This document shows, piece after piece, positions 22,264-28,949 of a stretch of 28,949 nucleotides of DNA. A model generated the notes under the pieces. The model had not been told where the DNA came from and made no database searches. It worked only from the letters and a program-made list of their open reading frames with translations. Positions within the stretch are counted from its first letter, which is position 1. The number at the start of each line of letters is the position of its first letter. This DNA is from JAYPAN01 sp038123715 (lineage in GTDB: Bacteria; Pseudomonadota; Alphaproteobacteria; RS24), in NCBI GenBank assembly GCA_038123715.1, contig JAYPAN010000021.1, positions 1 to 28,949 on the forward strand. Direction: 5' to 3'. The position numbers were made by a program, and so were the translations under genes.

Positions 22264-23220
22264 ATGACCGAAGAAAATAAAACATCGAAAAACCTTGTGC
22301 CGCGCAGCACCGCGCTGACCCCTGCCCCCTCGCCGGAGGGCAGCCTGTCGCGCTATTTGCAGGAAATCCGCAAATTTCCCATGTTGGAAGCCGATGAGGA
22401 GTTCACACTGGCCAAGCAATATGCCGAGGATGGCAATGTCAAAGCGGCGCACAGGCTGGTGACAAGCCATTTGCGGTTGGTTGCAAAAATCGCCATGGGC
22501 TATCGCGGTTATGGCCTGCCATTGGGCGAGGTGATTTCTGAAGGCAATGTCGGGCTGATGCAGGCGGTCAAGAAATTCGACGCCGATAAGGGCTTCCGGC
22601 TGGCGACTTATGCTATGTGGTGGATTCGCGCCTCAATACAGGAATATGTTTTGCGAAGTTGGTCGCTGGTAAAAATCGGCACCACGGCGGCGCAAAAAAA
22701 GCTGTTTTTCAACCTGCGTCGCTTGAAGGGCGAGATAAATGCGATTGATGGCGGCGAGCTGAACCCCGAACAGGTCAGCGAGATTGCCGAGCGCCTTGGC
22801 GTGCAAGAAGACGAGGTGGTGATGATGGATGGCCGCCTGTCGGTTGGCGACCAATCGCTCAATGCCCCCATGCGCGGCGATATGGAAGATAGCGGTGAAT
22901 GGCAAGACTGGCTGGAAGATGACAGCGACAATCAGGAAGCTGTGCTGATTGAGGAAGACGAGCTGGACATGCGGCGGCAAATGCTGGTGCAGGCCATGTC
23001 GGTGTTGAATGAGCGCGAAGCGGCGATTTTGCAGGCGCGCCGCCTGCAAGACGACCCGGCCACGCTGGAAGAATTGAGCCATCGTTTTGATGTCAGCCGC
23101 GAACGTATCCGCCAGATTGAAACCCGCGCCTTTGAAAAACTCCGCAAAGCAATGACCGAGCAAGCCCTTACTGCCGGTGTGATTGACCCCGACATGATTG
23201 AAGGCGAAACGGGATTATAA
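22264..23220 (+). CDS. rpoH: Heat-shock sigma factor RpoH
   Basis: RpoH (sigma-32) directs chaperone and protease genes after heat stress. The start at ATG 22264, with AGGAG eight bases upstream (22252-22256), gives 318 residues. Region 2 reads LRLVAKIAMGYRGYGLPLGEVISEGNVGLMQAVKKF. The RpoH box is present (QKKLFFNLRRLK, ~143), which separates it from RpoD and sigma-28. Region 4 has LEELSHRFDVSRERIRQIETRAFEKLR. The rluD-rpoH order is common in alphaproteobacteria. A promoter-like sequence with an RpoH-type -10 precedes it, suggesting autoregulation. Confidence 0.96.
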   Translation: MTEENKTSKNLVPRSTALTPAPSPEGSLSRYLQEIRKFPMLEADEEFTLAKQYAEDGNVKAAHRLVTSHLRLVAKIAMGYRGYGLPLGEVISEGNVGLMQAVKKFDADKGFRLATYAMWWIRASIQEYVLRSWSLVKIGTTAAQKKLFFNLRRLKGEINAIDGGELNPEQVSEIAERLGVQEDEVVMMDGRLSVGDQSLNAPMRGDMEDSGEWQDWLEDDSDNQEAVLIEEDELDMRRQMLVQAMSVLNEREAAILQARRLQDDPATLEELSHRFDVSRERIRQIETRAFEKLRKAMTEQALTAGVIDPDMIEGETGL

Positions 23221-23237
23221 GCTCCGCCCCCACCCCC

Positions 23238-23266
23238 TTGACGTATTGTCTGTGGGTTTTTAGGGT
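23238..23266 (+). promoter_or_regulatory. Sigma-70-type promoter for the symporter
   Basis: TTGACG (23238-23243), 17-base spacer, TAGGGT (23261-23266). The start near 23273 would leave little or no leader before the GTG at 23279, and fits the ATG at 23303 better. Confidence 0.5.
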
Positions 23267-23278
23267 CTAGGCTGGAAC

Positions 23279-24769
23279 GTGAAAAAAATAAACGGGTTGG
23301 GCATGTCGGATTCGGTTTTCTGGTTTGTGGTGGTTTATCTTTGCGCTTTGCCGCTTATCGGCATTATGGGGCGCTTGCGCGCGCGCGAGGATACGCTGAA
23401 AGATTATTATCTGGCCGGTGGGCTGCTTTCCACCCTGCCTTTGTTTCTCACCCTTTATGCCACGCAATATAGCGGCAATACGCTGTTTGGCTTTGCCGGT
23501 AATGCCTATCGCACCGGGCCGGTTGTGCTGTTTACGGCGCTCGGCATGATGAGTGTGGTGTTTTTCTATCTGGCCTTTGGCAAGACGCTGAACACGCTGG
23601 CCAAGGCGCGCGATTTCATCACCCCGGCCGATTATCTGCGCCACCGCTTTGGCAATAGCGGCGCGGCGGCGGCGCTGGTTTTGCTGCTCAATTTGATTTT
23701 GATATTCGGGCTGGCCTCCTATGCGCTGACCAATTTCAAGGCGGTTGGCCTTTTGGCTGAGCAATTGAGCAATGGCGCGGTGTCGGCGGCGGTCGGCATT
23801 TTCGGGCTAGCGCTTATCATGGCGTTTTATGAAAGCATGGGCGGGCTGCGCTCTGTGGTGTGGACGGATATGTTGCAAGGCTCGCTTTTGCTGGCCGGTT
23901 GCCTTGGCATATCGCTATGTGTGCTCGCCGAATTTGGCGGCTTTGCGCCGCTGCTGGCGCAATTATCTGACAATCCGGCGCCGGGCTGGCAGCCAATGGA
24001 TGGCGCGCAATGGCGCCAGGGCGTGTCGCTGGTTGTTCTGTTCGGCACAGCGATTGCGGTTTACCCACATGCGATTCAACGCATTTATGCGGCGCGCGAT
24101 TGGCCGAGTTTGCGTAATTCTTTTCGGCTGATGGCCGCCATGCCTTTCATCACCACATTGCCGGTCGTGCTGTCAGCCCTGGCCGCAACCTTGCTGATAC
24201 CCGGCCTGTCGGGGCGCGAGGCCGACCAAATCATGCCGCGACTGGTCAGCTATCTGGCGATGACCACACCGGCGCTGGGATTGTTTTTCGCGCTGTTTAT
24301 GGCGGCTGCCATGGCGGCGATTATGTCAACGCTGGACAGTGCCATGCTGTCGCTGGGGTCGATTTTCACCCATGATATTTTGCGCCCGCGCCTGCCTGCT
24401 TTCAGCGAAGATAAATTGACGCGCACCGGGCGCGGCCTGTCTTGGGCGCTGATGCTGGCTATGGCGGCGTTGGCGCTGATATTGCCGCAAGATATTTGGA
24501 GCCTGCTGCTGATTAAACTGGATTTGCTGTCGCAAGCCTTTCCGGCTTTTGCGCTGGGCGTTTTAATGCCGCAATTATCCGCCCGCGCCCTGCTGGCCGG
24601 TTTGGTGTCGGGCTGTGCAACGGCAATGGCGCTGCGCTATGGGCTGGTGCCGGTCGATATGGGTGGCCTGCATTTCGGCGTGGTCGGTCTGGCGGTTAAT
24701 CTCAGCGTGATTACCCTTGCTCATAGGGGCGAGAAACGCAAAGCCCAAGCGACGATTGACCTGTCTTAG
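23279..24769 (+). CDS. Sodium:solute symporter family protein
   Basis: This is a 496-residue inner-membrane protein of the SSS family with about 13 hydrophobic helices. The early YYLAGGLLSTLPLFLTLYATQYSGNTLFGF is typical of SSS helix 1-2. FYESMGGLRSVVWTDMLQG matches the conserved helix 5-6 loop, and AAMAAIMSTLDSAMLSLGSIFTHDI matches the Na2-site helix and SSS signature. The substrate cannot be told from the sequence. The start is GTG 23279 or, with a better leader, ATG 23303. Its TAG overlaps the convergent purA TAA by two bases. Confidence 0.87.
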   Translation: MKKINGLGMSDSVFWFVVVYLCALPLIGIMGRLRAREDTLKDYYLAGGLLSTLPLFLTLYATQYSGNTLFGFAGNAYRTGPVVLFTALGMMSVVFFYLAFGKTLNTLAKARDFITPADYLRHRFGNSGAAAALVLLLNLILIFGLASYALTNFKAVGLLAEQLSNGAVSAAVGIFGLALIMAFYESMGGLRSVVWTDMLQGSLLLAGCLGISLCVLAEFGGFAPLLAQLSDNPAPGWQPMDGAQWRQGVSLVVLFGTAIAVYPHAIQRIYAARDWPSLRNSFRLMAAMPFITTLPVVLSALAATLLIPGLSGREADQIMPRLVSYLAMTTPALGLFFALFMAAAMAAIMSTLDSAMLSLGSIFTHDILRPRLPAFSEDKLTRTGRGLSWALMLAMAALALILPQDIWSLLLIKLDLLSQAFPAFALGVLMPQLSARALLAGLVSGCATAMALRYGLVPVDMGGLHFGVVGLAVNLSVITLAHRGEKRKAQATIDLS

Positions 24770-26058
24770 TCAGCAAACGGGTCGGTGACTAGGATGGTGT
24801 CGTCGCGTTCCGGGCTGGTGGACAGCATGGTCACCGGCGCGCCGATAAGCTCTTCAACATAGCGCACATAGCGCACCGCATTGGCCGGCAAATCAGCCCA
24901 TGAGCGCGCACCGAAACTGGTCTCATGCCAGCCTTCCAGCGTTTCATAAACCGGTTCAATGCGTGCCTGCGCCGCCGCATTGGTCGGCAGATAGTCAACC
25001 TTTTGGCCGTCCAGCAAATAGCCGGTGCAGATTTTAATCTCGTCAAACCCGTCCAGCACATCCAGCTTGGTCAGCGCAATGCCGTTAATGCCCGCCGTCT
25101 GCACCATTTGGCGCACCAGCACCGCATCAAACCAGCCACAACGCCGCTTGCGCCCAGTCACTGTGCCGAATTCATGGCCGCGCTCGCCCAGCCTTTGGCC
25201 GACCTCATTGTCTTGCTCGGTGGGAAATGGCCCTTCACCCACCCGCGTCGTATAGGCTTTGGTGATGCCCAGCACATGATTGAGCGCCGATGGCCCAATG
25301 CCACTGCCCGATGCGGCTTGTCCGGCAATCGTGTTGGAGGAGGTCACATAAGGGTATGTGCCGTGGTCAACATCCAGCAAGACGCCCTGCGCGCCCTCAA
25401 ACAAAATCCGCTTGCCGTCGCGGCGCGCCTGATTGAGCAATTGCCAGACCGGCGCGGCATAGGGAATGATATCGCCGGCAATCGCGGCCAGTGCCTCATA
25501 AAGCGGGGTGGCTTCAAATTCAGCCAGCCCAAGGCCACGGCGCAGCGCATTATGGTGCGTCAGCAAATGCTCAATTTTGCCTTGCAGCGTGTCCAAATCG
25601 GCCAAATCCGCGACCCGTAAAGCGCGTCGCCCCACCTTGTCTTCATAGGCCGGGCCAATGCCGCGCTTGGTGGTGCCGATTTTCAGCCCGCTATTGGCAC
25701 CTTCGCGTGCTAAATCAAGCTCTTGGTGCAACGGCAAAATCAGCGTCGCATTATGGGCAATTTTCAGATTTTCGGGCGACACGGCGACACCTTGGCCGCG
25801 CAGCGTGTTTATTTCTTCCAGCAAGGCCCAGGGGTCAACCACCACGCCATTGCCAATCACCGATAATTTACCCTCGCGGACAATGCCGGAAGGCAAAAGC
25901 GACAATTTATAAACTTCGCCATTGATAACCAGCGTATGACCCGCATTGTGGCCGCCTTGAAAGCGCGCCACCACATCAGCCCGCAAGGACAGCCAATCGA
26001 CAATTTTGCCCTTGCCCTCATCGCCCCATTGCGACCCGATGACAACTACATTGGCCAT
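24766..26058 (-). CDS. purA: Adenylosuccinate synthetase PurA
   Basis: PurA converts IMP and aspartate to adenylosuccinate with GTP, the first step toward AMP. The 430-residue protein shows all key motifs: GSQWGDEGKGKIVD at residues 8-21 (catalytic Asp and phosphate loop), GGHNAGHT at ~38-45 (catalytic His), TTKRGIGPAYEDK at ~130, the SSNTIAGQAASGSGIGP region, and GEGPFPTE. Length is normal. It follows serA by 26 bases on the same strand, a common alphaproteobacterial arrangement, so it may be transcribed with serC-serA. Confidence 0.98.
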   Translation of the reverse strand: MANVVVIGSQWGDEGKGKIVDWLSLRADVVARFQGGHNAGHTLVINGEVYKLSLLPSGIVREGKLSVIGNGVVVDPWALLEEINTLRGQGVAVSPENLKIAHNATLILPLHQELDLAREGANSGLKIGTTKRGIGPAYEDKVGRRALRVADLADLDTLQGKIEHLLTHHNALRRGLGLAEFEATPLYEALAAIAGDIIPYAAPVWQLLNQARRDGKRILFEGAQGVLLDVDHGTYPYVTSSNTIAGQAASGSGIGPSALNHVLGITKAYTTRVGEGPFPTEQDNEVGQRLGERGHEFGTVTGRKRRCGWFDAVLVRQMVQTAGINGIALTKLDVLDGFDEIKICTGYLLDGQKVDYLPTNAAAQARIEPVYETLEGWHETSFGARSWADLPANAVRYVRYVEELIGAPVTMLSTSPERDDTILVTDPFAD

Positions 26059-26084
26059 AAACGCCCCCTATTCGTGCCGCCGCC

Positions 26085-27662
26085 TCAGAATTGAAGCTGC
26101 TTGACCTGCATGACTTGTTCCAGCGCTTCCAGCTCAGCAATAATGGTGTCATTAACCTCATTATCGACACTGACCAGCGAAATCGCATCGCCACCCGGCT
26201 TTTCACGGCCAAGATTAAACGAGGCGATATTAATGCCATGCTGACCCAAAACAGAGCCAAGCGCGCCGATAAAACCCGGCGCATCCGTATTGGTGACATA
26301 TAAAACGCGCGGCGACAATTCGGCTTCCATATTGATACCGCGCACCTGAATAATGCGCGGCTTGCCGTCAGAAAACACCGTGCCGGCAACCGAGCGTTCC
26401 TGCCGTTCGGTTTTCAGCGTCAGCCTTATATAGCTGTCAAAAGCGCCGGAACTGTCGCGCTTGACCTCGGAAATCGCCATGCCGCGATCCTTGGCGATAC
26501 TGGGCGCGGACACCATATTCACTTCCGACAGAAGCGGGCGCAAAATACCGGCCACCAGTGCCGAGGTCAGCGGCGCTGTGTTCAAGGCGCTGACATCGCC
26601 GACATATTCAATTTCAACCGCTTCAATCGCGCTTTCCGTCACCTGACCGGCAAACAAGCCAAGCTGTTCGGCCAGCGTCACATAGGGACGCAGGCGCGGC
26701 GCATCTTCAGCAGAGATGGAGGGCATGTTAATCGCATTGGCGACCGCGCCGGTCATCAAAAAATCGGCCATTTGCTCGGCCACTTGCAAGGCGACATTTT
26801 CCTGTGCCTCGCTGGTGGACGCGCCCAAATGCGGCGTGCAAACGACATTTTCCATACCAAATAGCGGGTTTTCCTTGGCCGGCTCTTCCTCGAACACATC
26901 CAAAGCCGCACCGCCCACATGACCGCTTTCCAAAGCCTCTTTCAGGGCGGCTTCATCAATCAGCCCGCCGCGCGCGCAATTGATGATACGCACGCCGGGC
27001 TTACATTTTGCCAGCGCTGCAGCATCAATAATGTTACGGGTTTTATCGGTCAGCGGTGTGTGCAGCGTGATGAAATCAGCCCGTGCCAGCAGTTCGTCCA
27101 GCGTGACTTTTTCAACGCCAAGCTCGGTCGCGCGCTCCGGCGTCAGAAACGGGTCAAAGGCTGCCACTTTCATTTTCAGCCCCAAAGCGCGCGTTGCCGC
27201 ATTGGAGCCGATATTGCCGCAGCCAACCACGCCAAGCGTTTTGCCGGTCAGCTCAACGCCCATAAAACGCGACTTTTCCCATTTACCGGCATGGGTGGAC
27301 GCATTGGCTTCGGGGATTTGCCGTGCCAGCGCAAACATCATGGCAATAGCGTGTTCCGCCGTGGTGATAGAATTGCCGAACGGTGTGTTCATCACCACAA
27401 CGCCCTTGGCGGTGGCGGTGGGCAGGTCGATATTGTCAACACCGATACCGGCGCGACCAATCACTTTCATATTGGTCGCCGCTTCCAGCACAGGCGGGGT
27501 CGCCTTGGTTGAGGAGCGCACGGCCAGCCCGTCATAATCGCCGATGATTTTGATAAGCTCATCGCGCTCCAGACCGGTAATCACATCTACATCAACGCCG
27601 CGCTCTTTGAAAATCGCTTCGGCGGCGGGGCTCATTTTATCTGCAATCAATACTTTTGGCAT
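26085..27662 (-). CDS. serA: D-3-phosphoglycerate dehydrogenase SerA
   Basis: SerA oxidises 3-phosphoglycerate to 3-phosphohydroxypyruvate, the first step of serine synthesis. The 525-residue protein is the long form. It has the substrate domain (GRAGIGVDNIDLPTAT), the NAD-binding GVVGCGNIGS motif at ~145, CARGGLIDEAALKEAL with the catalytic Arg nearby, the catalytic His in CTPHLGAST, an intervening domain, and a C-terminal ACT domain (TNTDAPGFIGALGSVLGQHGINIASF) that may bind serine for feedback. It starts 12 bases after serC, one operon. Confidence 0.98.
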   Translation of the reverse strand: MPKVLIADKMSPAAEAIFKERGVDVDVITGLERDELIKIIGDYDGLAVRSSTKATPPVLEAATNMKVIGRAGIGVDNIDLPTATAKGVVVMNTPFGNSITTAEHAIAMMFALARQIPEANASTHAGKWEKSRFMGVELTGKTLGVVGCGNIGSNAATRALGLKMKVAAFDPFLTPERATELGVEKVTLDELLARADFITLHTPLTDKTRNIIDAAALAKCKPGVRIINCARGGLIDEAALKEALESGHVGGAALDVFEEEPAKENPLFGMENVVCTPHLGASTSEAQENVALQVAEQMADFLMTGAVANAINMPSISAEDAPRLRPYVTLAEQLGLFAGQVTESAIEAVEIEYVGDVSALNTAPLTSALVAGILRPLLSEVNMVSAPSIAKDRGMAISEVKRDSSGAFDSYIRLTLKTERQERSVAGTVFSDGKPRIIQVRGINMEAELSPRVLYVTNTDAPGFIGALGSVLGQHGINIASFNLGREKPGGDAISLVSVDNEVNDTIIAELEALEQVMQVKQLQF

Positions 27663-27674
27663 GGGTCTTGTCCT

Positions 27675-28838
27675 TTATGCTTCTGCTTTGGCGCTGGCAA
27701 AGGCCCAATCGAGCCAAGGCGTCAGCGCCTGCAAATCCGATGTTTCAACCGTCGCACCGGCCCAGATTCGCAAGCCCGCCGGGGCATCACGATAAGCGCC
27801 AATATCATAGGCGACCGCCTCATTTTCCAGCATTGTGGCAATGCGCTTGGCTAAAGTGGCTTGCGCCTCGGCATCCATTGCCGCGACTTCCGGGTCGGCA
27901 ATTTTCAAACAGACAGAAGTTGGCGAGCGATTGGCCTTGTCGGCGCACAGAAAATCAACCCAAGCTGTTTGCTCAACCCATTGCGTCAATGCCGCCATAT
28001 TGGCATCGACACGGGCGACAAGGCCGGACAGGCCGCCAAGGCTTTCCGCCCAGCGCAGCGTGTCGAGATAGTCTTCCACCGCCAGCATGGAGGGCGTGTT
28101 AATCGTCTCGCCTTTGAAAATGCCTTCAATCAGCTTGCCGCCCTTGGTCAGGCGAAACACTTTCGGCAGCGGCCAGGGCGGTGTGTAACTTTCCAGACGG
28201 GCAACGGCGCGCGGGCTTAAAATCAACATGCCATGGGCGGCTTCCCCGCCCAAAACTTTCTGCCAGCTATAAGTGGTTACATCCAACCTGTCCCAAGGCA
28301 AGGGCATGGCAAAGGCGGCCGAAGTGGCATCGCAAAAAGTCAGACCGGCGCGGTCAGCGGCAATCCAGTCGCCATTTGGCACGCGCACACCCGATGTTGT
28401 GCCATTCCATGTGAAGGCGACATCGCGGGTAAAATCCACCGCAGCCAAATCGGGCAAATCGCCATAATCGGCTTCCATGACGCGCATATCATCCAGCTTG
28501 AGCTGTTTGACGGCATCGCTAATCCAACCGGCGCCGAAACTTTCCCAGCCGAGAATATCCAGCCCGCGTTCGCCCATCATTGTCCACATGGCCATTTCAA
28601 ACGCGCCGGTATCAGAGGCCGGCACAATGCCGATGCGATAATCATCCGGCACGCCGAGAATGGCGCGCGTGCGGTCTATCGCTTCGGCCAGCTTGGCCTT
28701 GCCAATCTTCGACCGGTGCGACCGGCCAAGCGCGGCATCTTCTAGTGCGGTGAGGGAAAAACCGGGCCGTTTGGCGCACGGGCCGGAAGAAAAATTGGGG
28801 TTTGCCGGGCGCATGGCCGGCTGTGTCAGCTCTGTCAT
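27675..28838 (-). CDS. serC: Phosphoserine aminotransferase SerC
   Basis: SerC converts 3-phosphohydroxypyruvate and glutamate to phosphoserine. The 387-residue protein starts with NFSSGPCAKRPGF, the conserved substrate region. VPASDTGAFEMAMWTMMG and FTWNGTTSGVRVPNG form part of the PLP pocket, and the PLP lysine is in TYSWQKVLGGEAAHGMLILS (~200). The sequence style (NFSSGPCAKRPG and the WNGTTSG stretch) is that of the alphaproteobacterial/archaeal-type SerC rather than the E. coli type. It is first in serC-serA-purA, and its 5' leader carries the hairpins of the serC motif. Confidence 0.96.
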   Translation of the reverse strand: MTELTQPAMRPANPNFSSGPCAKRPGFSLTALEDAALGRSHRSKIGKAKLAEAIDRTRAILGVPDDYRIGIVPASDTGAFEMAMWTMMGERGLDILGWESFGAGWISDAVKQLKLDDMRVMEADYGDLPDLAAVDFTRDVAFTWNGTTSGVRVPNGDWIAADRAGLTFCDATSAAFAMPLPWDRLDVTTYSWQKVLGGEAAHGMLILSPRAVARLESYTPPWPLPKVFRLTKGGKLIEGIFKGETINTPSMLAVEDYLDTLRWAESLGGLSGLVARVDANMAALTQWVEQTAWVDFLCADKANRSPTSVCLKIADPEVAAMDAEAQATLAKRIATMLENEAVAYDIGAYRDAPAGLRIWAGATVETSDLQALTPWLDWAFASAKAEA

Positions 28839-28889
28839 ATCTCTACCCTTTCAGATAGCTGCCCCTCGTTGGGGAGGGGTGTCCCGCGC
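28839..28889 (-). ncRNA. serC-motif-like cis-regulatory RNA leader
   Basis: Between the predicted promoter and the serC ATG the minus strand can fold into two hairpins. The first is CCCCTC (28879-28874), a six-base loop CCCAAC, and GAGGGG (28867-28862). The second is CTATC, a TGAAAG-type loop, and GGTAG (28858-28843), ending just before the start codon. Two compact hairpins directly in front of serC in an alphaproteobacterium fit the published serC RNA motif as I remember it. Its ligand, if any, is unknown. I could not align it to the family model. Confidence 0.55.
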
Positions 28890-28892
28890 ACA

Positions 28893-28921
28893 CATATAGT
28901 CGGACTCAGCCGCGAAAGCAA
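28893..28921 (-). promoter_or_regulatory. Sigma-70-type promoter of serC-serA(-purA)
   Basis: On the minus strand: TTGCTT (28921-28916), 17-base spacer, TATATG (28898-28893). The predicted start near 28886 would give a leader of about 48 bases that begins just before the first hairpin. Confidence 0.6.
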
Positions 28922-28949
28922 ACACAGATTACCCCCGCTTGCCGGTGAT

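Noticed and set aside
1..28949. tRNA, rRNA, CRISPR, transposase or prophage genes
   Set aside because: No stretch showed the expected structure, repeats or protein motifs.

Overview
The window looks like the chromosome of an uncultured or little-studied alphaproteobacterium. The evidence is a CtrA-type response regulator (here broken), an EipA/DUF1134 protein, the order small membrane protein / RluA-family pseudouridine synthase / rpoH, and a serC-serA-purA block with a hairpin leader resembling the alphaproteobacterial serC RNA motif. I cannot place it to genus. A run of 100 Ns (2766-2865) shows it is a draft scaffold. Genes are tightly packed, with many 1-4 base start/stop overlaps. I saw no rRNA, tRNA, CRISPR array, insertion sequence or phage genes.

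Bases 1-18353 are mostly flagellar. flgB-C-D-E (minus, flgE cut by the window edge) starts at a sigma-54-type promoter that shares its -12 bases with a second, weaker site facing an unknown acidic protein and a small lipoprotein (plus). A minus-strand operon follows: flgP, a FlgT-like gene, a FimV-N/LysM-like gene, flgA, flgM, a 99-residue helical protein and a DUF2802-like membrane protein. It is divergent from flhA-flhF-flhG-fliA plus a 136-residue unknown gene. Both start from close matches to sigma-54 -24/-12 promoters (7495-7510 and 7602-7617), and flhA is preceded by a likely 37-codon small ORF. A lone FlgF/FlgG-family gene comes next. Then an exact sigma-28 promoter (TAAA-N15-GCCGATAA, 13944-13970) opens a four-gene unknown operon (14032-15751), led by a nitrile-hydratase-leader-like protein. 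rpoN, coupled to mnmA, lies convergent to it. The window therefore carries sigma-54, sigma-28, the anti-sigma factor FlgM and promoters of both types, as in a sigma-54 then sigma-28 flagellar hierarchy.

Bases 18354-28949 are mainly housekeeping. A CtrA homologue carries both an in-frame stop and a frameshift and looks like a pseudogene. After it come cysQ, an eipA-like gene, a small membrane protein divergent from rluD with overlapping start codons, rluD, rpoH with a heat-shock-like promoter, a sodium:solute symporter, and on the minus strand serC-serA-purA.

The most interesting points are the sigma-28-driven unknown operon, the broken ctrA beside an intact flagellar regulon, the H-ring-type genes (flgP, flgT-like) with a FimV-like partner, and the overlapping sigma-54 sites at 1977-2004. 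All functional calls come from reading motifs by eye; no database search was run.
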